Shown one piece after another: positions 52,002 to 60,831 of a DNA stretch of 64,000 nt. Positions within the stretch are counted from its first letter, which is position 1; every line of letters begins with the position of its first letter. Source of the DNA: Mycobacterium conspicuum (lineage in GTDB: Bacteria > Actinomycetota > Actinomycetes > Mycobacteriales > Mycobacteriaceae). The stretch spans positions 1,736,001 to 1,800,000 of the forward strand of contig NZ_AP022613.1 of assembly GCF_010730195.1 (NCBI RefSeq), in the 5' to 3' direction. The notes beneath the pieces were generated by a model that did not search any database, had not been told where the DNA came from, and saw only the letters and a list, made by a program, of their open reading frames with translations. The translations under genes and the position numbers were made by a program.

Positions 52002-52885
52002 TGGGGATGTCGCATCGACGACCTGAGGTGGTTGAAGTCCGCGGGCTGACCTTCACCTATCCGAAAGCCTCCGAACCGGTGCTGCGCGGCCTGGATTTCA
52101 GCATTGGCCGCGGTGAGATCTTCGGCTTTCTGGGCCCTAGCGGCGCAGGCAAGTCCACCACTCAGAAGCTGTTGATTGGCCTTCTTCGCGGCCACCGGGG
52201 ACAGGCTGTGGTCTGGGGACGCGATCGGCTGGACTGGGGTCCGGACTACTACGAGCGGATCGGCGTCTCGTTCGAGTTGCCTAACCACTATCAGAAACTC
52301 ACCGGCCTAGAGAACCTGCGGTTCTTCGCGTCGTTGTACCGCGGCAAGACCGCTGATCCGATGCAGCTGTTGTCCAAAGTCGGCCTGGCCGCCCACGCAC
52401 ACGACCGCGTCGGCACCTACTCCAAGGGCATGCAGATGCGGCTAACGTTCGCTCGGTCCCTGATCAACGACCCGGAGCTGTTATTTCTGGACGAGCCCAC
52501 CTCCGGCCTGGATCCGGTAAACGCTCGCACCATCAAAAACATGATCCTGGATCTGAAGGCCTGCGGTCGCACCGTGTTTCTGACCACCCACGACATGACG
52601 GCCGCCGACGAACTATGTGACCGCGTCGCCTTCGTCGTCGACGGGAAGATCGTCGCGCTCGACACCCCGGTCGAGCTCAAGGTCGCACGCAGCCAGCGCA
52701 TGGTGCGGATCCAATATCGCAGGGACAGAGGCGCTCTGGACGCCGTGGAGTTTCCGATGGACACGCTGGCGGACAATCCTGGGTTTCATTCGTTGCTGTG
52801 CAACCACCATGTCGAGACCATGCACAGCAGGGAAGCCAGCCTCGATGACGTCTTCGTCGAGATCACTGGCAGGCGGCTGACATGA
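52001..52885 (+). CDS. ABC transporter ATP-binding protein (Rv2688c-like)
   Basis: 294 residues. Walker A GPSGAGKST, Q-loop region, signature YSKGMQMRL (variant of LSGGQ), Walker B LLFLDEPTSGLD and H-loop TTHDM. The C-terminal extension is typical of drug and antibiotic exporters (VKVAR ... LDDVFVEITGR). In M. tuberculosis Rv2688c-2686c confers fluoroquinolone efflux when overexpressed. ATG 52001 or 52007 may be used. It overlaps the next gene by four bases. Confidence 0.92.
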   Translation: MGMSHRRPEVVEVRGLTFTYPKASEPVLRGLDFSIGRGEIFGFLGPSGAGKSTTQKLLIGLLRGHRGQAVVWGRDRLDWGPDYYERIGVSFELPNHYQKLTGLENLRFFASLYRGKTADPMQLLSKVGLAAHAHDRVGTYSKGMQMRLTFARSLINDPELLFLDEPTSGLDPVNARTIKNMILDLKACGRTVFLTTHDMTAADELCDRVAFVVDGKIVALDTPVELKVARSQRMVRIQYRRDRGALDAVEFPMDTLADNPGFHSLLCNHHVETMHSREASLDDVFVEITGRRLT

Positions 52886-53592
52886 CCAGGCTGTCCAGCG
52901 TCATGCGCCTTGAGCTGACTGTTCAAATGCGGCAACGGTTCCTGCATGCGGCTGTCTTTTCCGGGCTCATCTGGCTGGCCGTGCTGCTGCCGATGCCGAT
53001 CGGGCTGCGCAAAGCCGCCGAACCCTATGTGCTGTCGGGCGACACCTCAATAATTGGTTTCTTCTTCATCGCCGGCACCATCTTTTTCGAAAAGCAAGAG
53101 CGCACGCTTGGCGCCCTCATTTCGACTCCGCTGCGGTTCGCCGAATACTTGGCCGCCAAACTCGCTGTGCTGCTTATTATTTCGATGTTGGTAGCGGTGG
53201 TGGTAACCAGCATCGCGCACGGCTTCGCCTACCGCATCGGCCCGATGGTGGTCGGGGTGGCGCTGGGAACGCTGCTGATGCTGTTGGTGGGATTCATCAC
53301 CTCACTGCCCTTTGCCTCGATCAGTGATTGGTTTCTGGCGGCGACGATCCCGCTGGCCGTGATGAACCTGCCGATCCTTTACCTGTCCGGCGTGTGGCCA
53401 AACCCGGTGCTGTACGTGCTGCCCACGCAGGGGCCGCTGCTACTGCTGGGAAGCGCCTTCCACCAGGTCAGTTTGACGCCGTGGCAAGTGGGCTATGCCG
53501 TGCTGTACCCGGCGCTGTCCGTGGCCGGACTGTTCTGGGCGGCAAAAATAATGTTCGACCGCTATGTCGTCGCCAAGTCAGGCGGGATGTAA
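52882..53592 (+). CDS. ABC transporter permease (Rv2687c-like)
   Basis: 236 residues, as in Rv2687c. Six hydrophobic segments are visible (for example FSGLIWLAVLLPMPIGL, TSIIGFFFIAGTIFF, VLLIISMLVAVVVTSIAHG, VGVALGTLLMLLVGFI), as in ABC-2-type permeases. It begins in the ATGA overlap with the ATPase gene and its stop shares one base with the next ATG (TAATG). It should pair with the following permease to form the membrane channel. Confidence 0.88.
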   Translation: MTRLSSVMRLELTVQMRQRFLHAAVFSGLIWLAVLLPMPIGLRKAAEPYVLSGDTSIIGFFFIAGTIFFEKQERTLGALISTPLRFAEYLAAKLAVLLIISMLVAVVVTSIAHGFAYRIGPMVVGVALGTLLMLLVGFITSLPFASISDWFLAATIPLAVMNLPILYLSGVWPNPVLYVLPTQGPLLLLGSAFHQVSLTPWQVGYAVLYPALSVAGLFWAAKIMFDRYVVAKSGGM

Positions 53593-54335
53593 TGGCCACA
53601 GCGCGCGCGCTTGCCGCGTTCGCCCGCAACGACATTCGCGGCACCTACCGAGATCCCTTGCTGGTCATGGTCGTCGCCGCGCCGGTCGTCTGGACCACCG
53701 GCGTTGCGGTGTTGGCTCCGCGCCTGACCGCGTTGCTGGCCCGGCGCAACGGGTTTGACCTGGTCCCGTTCTATCCTTTGATCCTGACCGCATTCCTGCT
53801 GCTCACCAGTATCATCATCGTCGGAGCGCTGGCGGCTTTCCTGGTGCTGGACCAGGTCGACGCCGGCACTTTAACCGCGCTGCAGGTCACACCCGTCCCC
53901 GTCTCGACGTTGCTTGCCTACCGCGCGGCCACCGTGCTGGCGATCACGACGCTCTACGTGGTCACAACGATGTCGTTCAGCGGGCTGTTGGGGGCTGGCC
54001 TGGTGGCAACCCTCATTCCGATCGGACTGTTGGCCGGGGCGTCGGCGGTAGTGACCCTGCTGTCAATCGTCGCCTTGGCCAGCAACAAGATTCAGGGTTT
54101 GGCCATGGTGCGTGCCCTCGGCATGCTGATCGCCGGCCTGCCCTGTCTGCCCTGGTTCATAAAGTCCTACTGGAATTTCGCGTTCGGCATGTTGCCGCCC
54201 TACTGGGCGGCCAAAACATTCTGGGTGGCCAGCGCACACGGCGTCTGGTGGCCGTACCTCCTCGCTGGTTTCGCCTACAACTCAGCGATCGCCGGGCTGC
54301 TGTTCCGGCGTTTTCGCGCCAAACTCGGTGACTAA
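53592..54335 (+). CDS. ABC transporter permease (Rv2686c-like)
   Basis: 247 residues with six membrane segments (VVAAPVVWTTGVAVLAP, LILTAFLLLTSIIIVGALAAFLVL, IPIGLLAGASAVVTLLSIVAL, and others). LDQVDAGTLTALQVTPVP is a typical ABC-2 cytoplasmic loop. The frame is open upstream inside the first permease, but ATG 53592 overlaps that gene's stop and gives the 252-residue-like family length. Its stop overlaps the convergent ArsA-like gene by four bases. Confidence 0.88.
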   Translation: MATARALAAFARNDIRGTYRDPLLVMVVAAPVVWTTGVAVLAPRLTALLARRNGFDLVPFYPLILTAFLLLTSIIIVGALAAFLVLDQVDAGTLTALQVTPVPVSTLLAYRAATVLAITTLYVVTTMSFSGLLGAGLVATLIPIGLLAGASAVVTLLSIVALASNKIQGLAMVRALGMLIAGLPCLPWFIKSYWNFAFGMLPPYWAAKTFWVASAHGVWWPYLLAGFAYNSAIAGLLFRRFRAKLGD

Positions 54336-55621
54336 CTGAGCACGAAATATCGCAGCCACAGGTACAACGCGGACAGGCCGATCGAGATCGTCGAGACGAC
54401 CGCGCCCTTGCGGGTGAATTCCCAAAAGGAGATCGGGGTGTCGGCGCGGCGGGCGATGCCGAGGATGACGACGTTGGCGCTGGCCCCGACGGCGGTCAGG
54501 TTGCCGCCGAGGTCGGTGCCCAGGACGAGTGCCCACCACAGCACCTCGCCGTTGAGATGGCCCTGCATGGTGGGGATCAGCTGCGCCACGATGGGCGCCA
54601 TGGTCGCGGCGTACGGGACGTTGTTGACCACCCCGCTGATCACGAACGATGCCACCAGGATGGTCATCGTCATCAACAGCGGCTGCCCGCTGGTCGCCTC
54701 GGTCGCGACGCGCGCCAACTGGTTGACCACGCCGGTCTTGACCAGCGCCCCGACCATCACGAACAGGCCGGCGAAGAACAGCAGCGTCTCCCACTCGACG
54801 CCGGACAGGTAATCCGAATGCTGCAATCCGGAAATCACGATGAGGATCCCCGCGCCCAGCAGCGCCACCAGCGAGGGGTTGGTGTGAATCACCGGGTGGG
54901 CGACGAACCCGGCCAACACCGCGAACAGGACGGCGCCGCATTTGATCAACAGCCGCGGATCGCGGATCGCCTCGCGCTCCTCCAACGACATGACGTCGGC
55001 GACCCGTGCGGGGTCGACGTCGAACGCGCCCGGATACAGCCGCGGCAACATCACGATGAACACCACGATGATCACGATCACGGCCGGGGCGACGTGGATC
55101 AGAAAGTCGTTGAAGCTCAGGCCTCCCCGGCTGGCGATGATGATGCTGGGCGGGTCACCGATCAGCGTCGCGGTGCCGCCGATGTTCGACGCGAACGCCT
55201 CGGCCATCAAAAACGGCGCCGGACCGATCTCCAGCCGGTCGCATACCAGCAGCGTCACCGGGGCGATCAGCAACACCGTGGTGACGTTGTCCAGCAGCGC
55301 GGACGCGAACGCGGTGACCAGCACCAGCAGGATCATGATCCGCAGCGGCGAACCGCGGGCGCGCTTGGCGGCCCAGATCGCGGTGTATTCGAATACCCCA
55401 GTCTGCCGCAGCACGCTGACGATAATCATCATGCCCAGCAGCAAAAAGATTACGTCCCAATCGATTCCGGTCGTGTGGGAGAAGAACACGTCGTCGGAAT
55501 CGATCACCGGCAGCATGATCACGATCGCCGCGCCCGCCAACGCCACCGCCGTCTTGGGGATCCGCTCGGTGGCGATCAGCAGATAGGCGCCGACGAAGAT
55601 GACGACCGCTAAAACGCTCAT
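54332..55621 (-). CDS. arsA: ArsB/NhaD-superfamily permease (ArsA, Rv2684-like)
   Basis: 429 residues, the M. tuberculosis ArsA length, with about eleven to twelve membrane segments. Duplicated superfamily motifs: TAFASALLDNVTTVLLIAPVT ... EAFASNIGGTATLIGDPP in the first half, and SFVISGVVNNVPYAATMAPI ... TDLGGNLTAVGASANVV in the second. Named for arsenite efflux, but the ion moved is unproven. M. tuberculosis has two tandem copies; only one is here. ATG start; the CBS gene lies 31 bases upstream on the same strand. Confidence 0.88.
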   Translation of the reverse strand: MSVLAVVIFVGAYLLIATERIPKTAVALAGAAIVIMLPVIDSDDVFFSHTTGIDWDVIFLLLGMMIIVSVLRQTGVFEYTAIWAAKRARGSPLRIMILLVLVTAFASALLDNVTTVLLIAPVTLLVCDRLEIGPAPFLMAEAFASNIGGTATLIGDPPSIIIASRGGLSFNDFLIHVAPAVIVIIVVFIVMLPRLYPGAFDVDPARVADVMSLEEREAIRDPRLLIKCGAVLFAVLAGFVAHPVIHTNPSLVALLGAGILIVISGLQHSDYLSGVEWETLLFFAGLFVMVGALVKTGVVNQLARVATEATSGQPLLMTMTILVASFVISGVVNNVPYAATMAPIVAQLIPTMQGHLNGEVLWWALVLGTDLGGNLTAVGASANVVILGIARRADTPISFWEFTRKGAVVSTISIGLSALYLWLRYFVLS

Positions 55622-55652
55622 CGGATGCCCTGTGCCGTCACGGCTTCGCGGA

Positions 55653-56096
55653 TCAGGTGTTCAGCGCCGCGTCGAGCAGACGCGACGCGGTGATGACACC
55701 GACCAACTTCTTGTCTTGAACCACCGCGATCAAGGGGCTGCGCAGCCGTGCCATCACCGCGGCCACCTCGATGATGGTGTCGTCGGACTGCGCCCACGGC
55801 ACATTGGTGAGGTGCTCGGGCAGCACGTCGCGGACCTTCTTGCCGCCGAGTTTGTCGGCGGCGCGATCGGCCATCGGCTCGCTGAGCACCCCGGCCAGCG
55901 AGGGGTCGTCCTGCACGTACTTCGGCACGATGAAGCGGACCACCTGGGAGGCCGGCAGCACGGCAAACGGCTTGCCGGAGTCGTCGGTGACGACGATCCC
56001 GGGCAGGCGGTGCTCGGCGAGCAGGCGCGCGGCGTCCAAGGCATCGGAGTCGGCGGTCACCACCGGAAAGTCCTCGGCGAGTTCGGCGGCGCGCAT
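55653..56096 (-). CDS. Tandem CBS-domain protein (Rv2683-like)
   Basis: 147 residues made of two CBS units: about 8-65 (DFPVVTADSDALDAARLLAEHRLPG) and 85-145 (VPWAQSDDTIIEVAAVMARLRSPLIAVV ... KLVGVITASRLL). CBS pairs bind adenosyl nucleotides and regulate partner proteins, often transporters. Located directly upstream of the ArsA-like permease on the same strand, it may gate that permease; this is inference. Shorter than the annotated 165-residue Rv2683, since no earlier in-frame start codon is suitable. Confidence 0.82.
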   Translation of the reverse strand: MRAAELAEDFPVVTADSDALDAARLLAEHRLPGIVVTDDSGKPFAVLPASQVVRFIVPKYVQDDPSLAGVLSEPMADRAADKLGGKKVRDVLPEHLTNVPWAQSDDTIIEVAAVMARLRSPLIAVVQDKKLVGVITASRLLDAALNT

Positions 56097-56142
56097 ACCT
56101 GAAGAGAATAGTGTCGTTGCGATTGCTGCGTAGACTGGCCGG

Positions 56143-58056
56143 ATGCTGCAACAGATCCGCGGGCCCGCAGATCTGCAACGCCTTTCCCAGCAGCAGCTCC
56201 GCGACCTGGCCGAGGAAATTCGCCAGTTCCTGATCCACAAGGTCGCCGCCACCGGCGGGCATTTGGGGCCCAACTTGGGCGTCGTCGAGCTGACGCTGGC
56301 GCTGCACCGGGTGTTCGATTCGCCGCACGACCCGATCATCTTCGACACCGGTCACCAGGCCTACGTGCACAAGATGCTGACGGGGCGCTGCCAGGACTTC
56401 GAATCCCTGCGCAAGAAGGGCGGCCTGTCGGGGTATCCGTCGCGCGCCGAAAGCGAACACGACTGGGTGGAGTCCAGCCACGCCAGCGCCGCGCTGTCCT
56501 ACGCCGACGGGCTGGCCAAGGCGTTCGAGCTGACCGGGCACCGCAACCGGCACGTGGTCGCGGTGGTCGGCGACGGCGCGCTCACCGGGGGCATGTGCTG
56601 GGAGGCGCTGAACAACATTGCCGCGTCGAAGCGCCCGGTGATCGTCGTGGTTAACGACAACGGCCGCAGCTACGCCCCCACCATCGGCGGCGTCGCCGAC
56701 CATCTCGCCACGCTGCGGCTGCAGCCGGCCTACGAGCAGGCGCTGGAGCGGGGCCGCGATGCGGTGCGCGCCATGCCCCTTCTCGGCGAGGCCTTCTACC
56801 ACTTCCTGCACAGCGTCAAGGCCGGCATCAAGGACTCGCTGTCGCCGCAGCTGCTGTTCACCGATCTCGGCCTGAAGTACGTCGGGCCGGTCGACGGCCA
56901 CGACGAACGCGCCGTGGAGGTCGCGCTGCGCCGGGCGCGCGGCTTCGGGCGCCCGGTGATCGTGCACGTCGTCACCCGCAAGGGCATGGGCTATCCGCCG
57001 GCCGAAAACGACGAGGCCGAGCAGATGCACTCCACCGTCCCGATCGACCCGGTCACCGGGCAGGCCACCAAGGTGGCGGGCCCGGGCTGGACGGCGACCT
57101 TCGCCGACGCGCTGATCGGCTACGCCAAGAAGCGCCGCGACATCGTGGCCATCACCGCCGCGATGCCGGGCCCCACCGGGCTGAGCGCCTTCGGGAAGCG
57201 GTATCCGGACCGGTTGTTCGACGTCGGCATCGCCGAGCAGCACGCGCTGACGTCGGCGGCCGGGCTGGCCATGGGCGGGATGCACCCCGTGGTGGCCATC
57301 TACTCGACGTTCCTCAACCGGGCGTTCGACCAGATCATGATGGACGTGGCGCTGCACAAGCTGCCCGTCACCCTGGTGCTGGACCGGGCCGGGATCACCG
57401 GCAACGACGGCGCGAGTCACAACGGCATGTGGGACCTGTCCATCCTGGGGATCGTGCCCGGCATGCGGGTGGCCGCGCCCCGCGACGCCACCCGGTTGCG
57501 CGAGGAGCTCGGTGAAGCACTCGACGTCCGCGACGGCCCGACGGCGATACGGTTCCCCAAAGGCGATGTGGGCGAAGACATTCCGGCCCTAGAGCGGCGC
57601 GGTGACGTGGATGTGCTCGCGGTGCCGGGGGCCGGGTTGAATCACGACGTGCTGCTGGTGGCGGTCGGCGCGTTCGCGTCGATGGCGCTGGAGGTGGCCA
57701 AGCGGCTGCACAACCAGGGGATCGGCGTGACGGTGATCGACCCCCGTTGGGTGCTGCCGGTGTCCGACGCTGTCCGCGAGCTGGCGGTGCAGCACAAACT
57801 GCTCGTCACCTGTGAGGACAACGGGGTGCACGGCGGCGTGGGTTCGGCCGTGTCGGCCGCGCTGCGCGCGGCCGAGATCGACGTGCCCTGCCGCGACGTC
57901 GGGTTGCCGCAGCGGTTCTACGAGCACGCCTCGCGCGGCGAGGTGCTGGCCGACCTCGGACTGACCGCCCAGGACGTGGCCCGCCGGATCACCGGCTGGG
58001 TGGCGGCGCTGAACACGTCCGTGTCAGAAGCCGAGATCAGGGAGCATCTGGACTAA
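56143..58056 (+). CDS. dxs: 1-deoxy-D-xylulose-5-phosphate synthase
   Basis: Thiamine-diphosphate enzyme for the first step of the MEP isoprenoid pathway. 637 residues (638 in M. tuberculosis). Markers: GHLGPNLGVVELTLALH, DTGHQAYVHKMLTGR, the ThDP/Mg motif GDGALTGG...NNIA, VVNDNGRSYAPT, catalytic Glu in FDVGIAEQHALTSAAG, and the C-terminal transketolase domain. ATG start, 46 bases from the divergent CBS gene. Its end overlaps the RNase D gene by 20 bases. Confidence 0.97.
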   Translation: MLQQIRGPADLQRLSQQQLRDLAEEIRQFLIHKVAATGGHLGPNLGVVELTLALHRVFDSPHDPIIFDTGHQAYVHKMLTGRCQDFESLRKKGGLSGYPSRAESEHDWVESSHASAALSYADGLAKAFELTGHRNRHVVAVVGDGALTGGMCWEALNNIAASKRPVIVVVNDNGRSYAPTIGGVADHLATLRLQPAYEQALERGRDAVRAMPLLGEAFYHFLHSVKAGIKDSLSPQLLFTDLGLKYVGPVDGHDERAVEVALRRARGFGRPVIVHVVTRKGMGYPPAENDEAEQMHSTVPIDPVTGQATKVAGPGWTATFADALIGYAKKRRDIVAITAAMPGPTGLSAFGKRYPDRLFDVGIAEQHALTSAAGLAMGGMHPVVAIYSTFLNRAFDQIMMDVALHKLPVTLVLDRAGITGNDGASHNGMWDLSILGIVPGMRVAAPRDATRLREELGEALDVRDGPTAIRFPKGDVGEDIPALERRGDVDVLAVPGAGLNHDVLLVAVGAFASMALEVAKRLHNQGIGVTVIDPRWVLPVSDAVRELAVQHKLLVTCEDNGVHGGVGSAVSAALRAAEIDVPCRDVGLPQRFYEHASRGEVLADLGLTAQDVARRITGWVAALNTSVSEAEIREHLD

Positions 58057-59338
58057 CGGTCCGGATGACCGCCTCGGCCAGCACCGGGTCCACAAGTTCG
58101 CGTTGCCACGGCCGCGCCTGGCCGGCGCGCAGGAACGCGTCGACGGCTTCCAGCACTTGGTCCGCGCCCTCCCAGTCCCAGCACAACCGCCGCACCAAAT
58201 CCGGTGAGATCAGGTTCTCCATCGGCACCCCCACCCGCTGCGACACCTCGGAGAGTCCGGACCGGGCCGCCTCCAGCCGCGCGGCGGCCTCCGGCTTGCG
58301 CCTGCTCCACCGCGCCGGGGGCGGCGGTCCGGTGGACGGCTCGGCGACGTCGGGCAGGTCCCGGCCTTCCCGGGCCACTTCCAGCGCCGCCAACCACATC
58401 GCGGCGCTGCGCCGCTGGTTGCGTCCACCGAACACGGGCAAGGCGACGAGGTCGTCGATCGTCTTGGGGTCGGCGAGCGCGGCGTCGATGATGGCGGCGT
58501 CCGGCAGCACCCGGCGCGGCGCGATGTCGCGGCGCTGCGCGACGCGGTCCCGCGCCATCCACAGTTCGCGGACCGCGGCCAGCCCGCGCCGGTCATGCAC
58601 CCGGTGGATCCCCGACGTGCGGCGCCAGCGTTCCCGTCGGGCGGACGGCGGCGCCTCGCCGGGATCCCGGCTGCGCAGGTGCTCGAATTCCTGTGCGGCC
58701 CAATCGGTTTTGCCTTGCTCGGCCAGAATCTGGGAGATCGCGGCGCGCAGTTCGATCAGCAGTTCCACGTCGAGGGCCGCGTAGTTGAGCCACTCCGCGG
58801 GCAGCGGTCGCTTGGACCAGTCGGCTGCGCCGTGGCCCTTGGCCAAGCCGAATCCGAGCAGCCGCTGCACCATGGTGGCCAGGTTGACCCGGTCGAATCC
58901 GGCCAGCCGCCCGGCGAGCTCGGTGTCGTAGAGCGCGGGCGGGCGCATGCCGACCTCGGCCAGGCAGGGCAGGTCCTGATCGGCGGAGTGCAGGATCCAC
59001 TCGTCGGTGCTGAGCACCTCGGCTACCGGCCGCAGCGCGGTCAGCGGGTCGATGCCGTGGCTGACCGGATCGATGAGCACGGTGCCGGCGCCGGTGCGCC
59101 GGATCTGGATCAGGTAGGCCCGGTTGGAGTAGCGGAAACCCGACGCGCGCTCGGCGTCCACCGCGAACGGTCCGTGTCCGCGATCCAGCTGCGCCGCGGC
59201 CGCCGCGATCTGGGTGGCGGTCACCGAGAGGGTCGGGATCCCCTCGACGGGGTGCGGGAGCGGGGTGGCTGTGGGTTCGGTGGGCTCAGTGGGCTCTGTG
59301 GGCTGCGTGTCGCCCGCCGGGTCGGCCGGTTCGCCCAT
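58037..59338 (-). CDS. Ribonuclease D-like 3'-5' exonuclease (Rv2681-like)
   Basis: 433 residues. DEDD exonuclease domain: FAVDAERASGFRY (DxE), WILHSADQDLPCL, and LNYAALDVELLIEL with the Tyr and last Asp (DEDDy type). A HRDC domain follows (about 225-300, RGLAAVRELWMARDRVAQRRDIAP), then a second helical domain. Involved in RNA processing or decay. The N-terminus has a TEP repeat encoded by 9-base tandem units. ATG 59338 is the family-like start; upstream is non-coding. One base separates it from the DUF3000 stop. Confidence 0.9.
   Translation of the reverse strand: MGEPADPAGDTQPTEPTEPTEPTATPLPHPVEGIPTLSVTATQIAAAAAQLDRGHGPFAVDAERASGFRYSNRAYLIQIRRTGAGTVLIDPVSHGIDPLTALRPVAEVLSTDEWILHSADQDLPCLAEVGMRPPALYDTELAGRLAGFDRVNLATMVQRLLGFGLAKGHGAADWSKRPLPAEWLNYAALDVELLIELRAAISQILAEQGKTDWAAQEFEHLRSRDPGEAPPSARRERWRRTSGIHRVHDRRGLAAVRELWMARDRVAQRRDIAPRRVLPDAAIIDAALADPKTIDDLVALPVFGGRNQRRSAAMWLAALEVAREGRDLPDVAEPSTGPPPPARWSRRKPEAAARLEAARSGLSEVSQRVGVPMENLISPDLVRRLCWDWEGADQVLEAVDAFLRAGQARPWQRELVDPVLAEAVIRTVSPDAP
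59271..59306. repeat. Four 9-base tandem units in the RNase D gene
   Basis: GTGGGTTCG, GTGGGCTCA, GTGGGCTCT, GTGGGCTGC in a row (59271-59306) encode the TEP repeats near the protein's N-terminus. Likely prone to slippage and strain variation without changing the frame. Confidence 0.75.
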
Positions 59339-59339
59339 C

Positions 59340-59942
59340 TCAGGCGCGGGAACGGGAGCCCAGGTCGACGACCCCGGCAGGTGGTAGGCCCGCCGCGTGC
59401 TCCAGCACCTCGCAGAACGCGTCGACGTGCACGCCGACCTCGGGGGTGGTCGCGGTCCACGACGCCCGCAGCTCCAGCTGGTGGGCGCGCGGCGGGCCGG
59501 AGATGTCGCCGTACCGCACCGAGGTGGTGGCGGTGACGGTGCCCCCCAACGCGGTGACCTGCTCAAGCCGGGACTCCAGTGCGTCGTTCAGCCAGCTCCA
59601 CGCCACCTCCGGCAGCAGCGGGTCGATGGCCTCGCTGGAGTCCAGGTCGGCCTGGATGTAGGCGACCAGGCGCATCGTGCCGTCCCAGGCGTCCGAGCCG
59701 TCCGGGTCGTACAACAGGATCAGCCGACCGAACGCGTCGCCCTCCGAGCGCTCGGGGACGATGTCCAGGTCGGGGTGTTTGACCTCGGCGCCCAGCGCGT
59801 AGCTGTACGGTGCCAGCCGCTGCGGCGGCCGGATCGGGCCCAGTTCGATCTCCGGCCGCACAGTCACGGCGTTCATCGCCGCGACCGCCTCCCGAAAGGG
59901 GGCCGGTTCAGCAGAAGTCACAGACTCCGACGGTAGACCCAT
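59340..59942 (-). CDS. DUF3000 protein (Rv2680-like)
   Basis: 200 residues of an actinobacterial family with no known role. Conserved blocks: FREAVAAMNAVTVRPEIELG, SYALGAEV, GRLILLYDPDG, GTMRLVAYIQADLDSS and WSWLNDALE. Predicted soluble alpha/beta protein. A GTG seven codons in (VTSAEP) is an alternative start. It sits 1 base upstream of RNase D on the same strand and 62 bases downstream of echA15. Confidence 0.82.
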   Translation of the reverse strand: MGLPSESVTSAEPAPFREAVAAMNAVTVRPEIELGPIRPPQRLAPYSYALGAEVKHPDLDIVPERSEGDAFGRLILLYDPDGSDAWDGTMRLVAYIQADLDSSEAIDPLLPEVAWSWLNDALESRLEQVTALGGTVTATTSVRYGDISGPPRAHQLELRASWTATTPEVGVHVDAFCEVLEHAAGLPPAGVVDLGSRSRA

Positions 59943-60004
59943 CCGCTGACACGCGTCGACAGGCGCGCCGTTTCGTGCCAGCTGGTCCTCGCTGGTGGTC
60001 CTAG

Positions 60005-60793
60005 TCAGAAGCGCGCCGGGCGCTTCTCGCGGTGCGCGGCCAGCCCTTCGCGCACGTCGGGGCCGCTGAATGACAGGAACTCCAGGCCCAGCGAGGTCTC
60101 GAACGCCGGCCCGAACATGCGATACCAGTGGTTGAGGCTGTGTTTGGTCCAGCGGATCGCGTTTTGCGCTCCGACCGCGAGGTTGTCGGCGATGCGGGTC
60201 GCGGTGAACAGCACCTCGTCGTCGTCGACGCACGTCGAGACCAGGCCGATGCGCTCGGCTTCTTCGCCGGTCAGCGTCTCGCAGGTCAGCAGGTAGTACT
60301 TGGCCTTGGCCATGCCGACCAGCAGCGGCCAGCAAATCGCGGCGTGGTCGCCGGCGGCCACCCCGAGCTTGGTGTGCCCGTCGATGATCTTCGCCGCCTT
60401 CCCGGCCACCGAAATGTCGGCGAGCAGCGCCACCACCAGGCCCGCGCCGACGGCCGGGCCCCGGATCGCCGAGACCACCGGCTTGTCCAAGTTGACCAGG
60501 TTGAGCACCAGGTCGCGGGCCTCGCGCATGATCCGCAGCCGGCCCTCGTAGTCGTTGATGGTCTCGTCGATGAGTTCGAAGCTGCCGCCGGAGGAAAATG
60601 CCTTGCCCTCGCCGCGGACCAGGACGACCTTGACGGCTGGGTCGCGATCGATGACCGGCCAGATGTCGGCGAGGTCGCGGTGCATCTGCGGCCCGACGGA
60701 GTTCAGCCCGGGGGCGTCCAGGACCAGGTTGAGCACGCCGTTGTCAGCCCGCTCGCAGCGCAGGCTGGGGAAGTCGTCGTAGGTGATCGGCAT
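60005..60793 (-). CDS. echA15: Enoyl-CoA hydratase/isomerase family protein EchA15
   Basis: 262 residues of the crotonase fold. Oxyanion-hole strands GKAFSSGGSFE and IRGPAVGAGLVVALLADI are conserved. Asp/Glu at the canonical catalytic positions cannot be assigned confidently, so hydratase versus isomerase is open. AGGAG lies 7 bases before ATG 60793, which decides against the GTG two codons upstream. Divergent from hemE with 38 bases between starts, so promoters overlap. Confidence 0.88.
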   Translation of the reverse strand: MPITYDDFPSLRCERADNGVLNLVLDAPGLNSVGPQMHRDLADIWPVIDRDPAVKVVLVRGEGKAFSSGGSFELIDETINDYEGRLRIMREARDLVLNLVNLDKPVVSAIRGPAVGAGLVVALLADISVAGKAAKIIDGHTKLGVAAGDHAAICWPLLVGMAKAKYYLLTCETLTGEEAERIGLVSTCVDDDEVLFTATRIADNLAVGAQNAIRWTKHSLNHWYRMFGPAFETSLGLEFLSFSGPDVREGLAAHREKRPARF

Positions 60794-60831
60794 CGTCACG
60801 CTCCTAACTGGTCATGGCAGCATTGTCCTCA

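Noticed and set aside
55618..57420. 600-codon minus-strand open frame over dxs
   Set aside because: Shadow of dxs, whose own frame carries all the family motifs.
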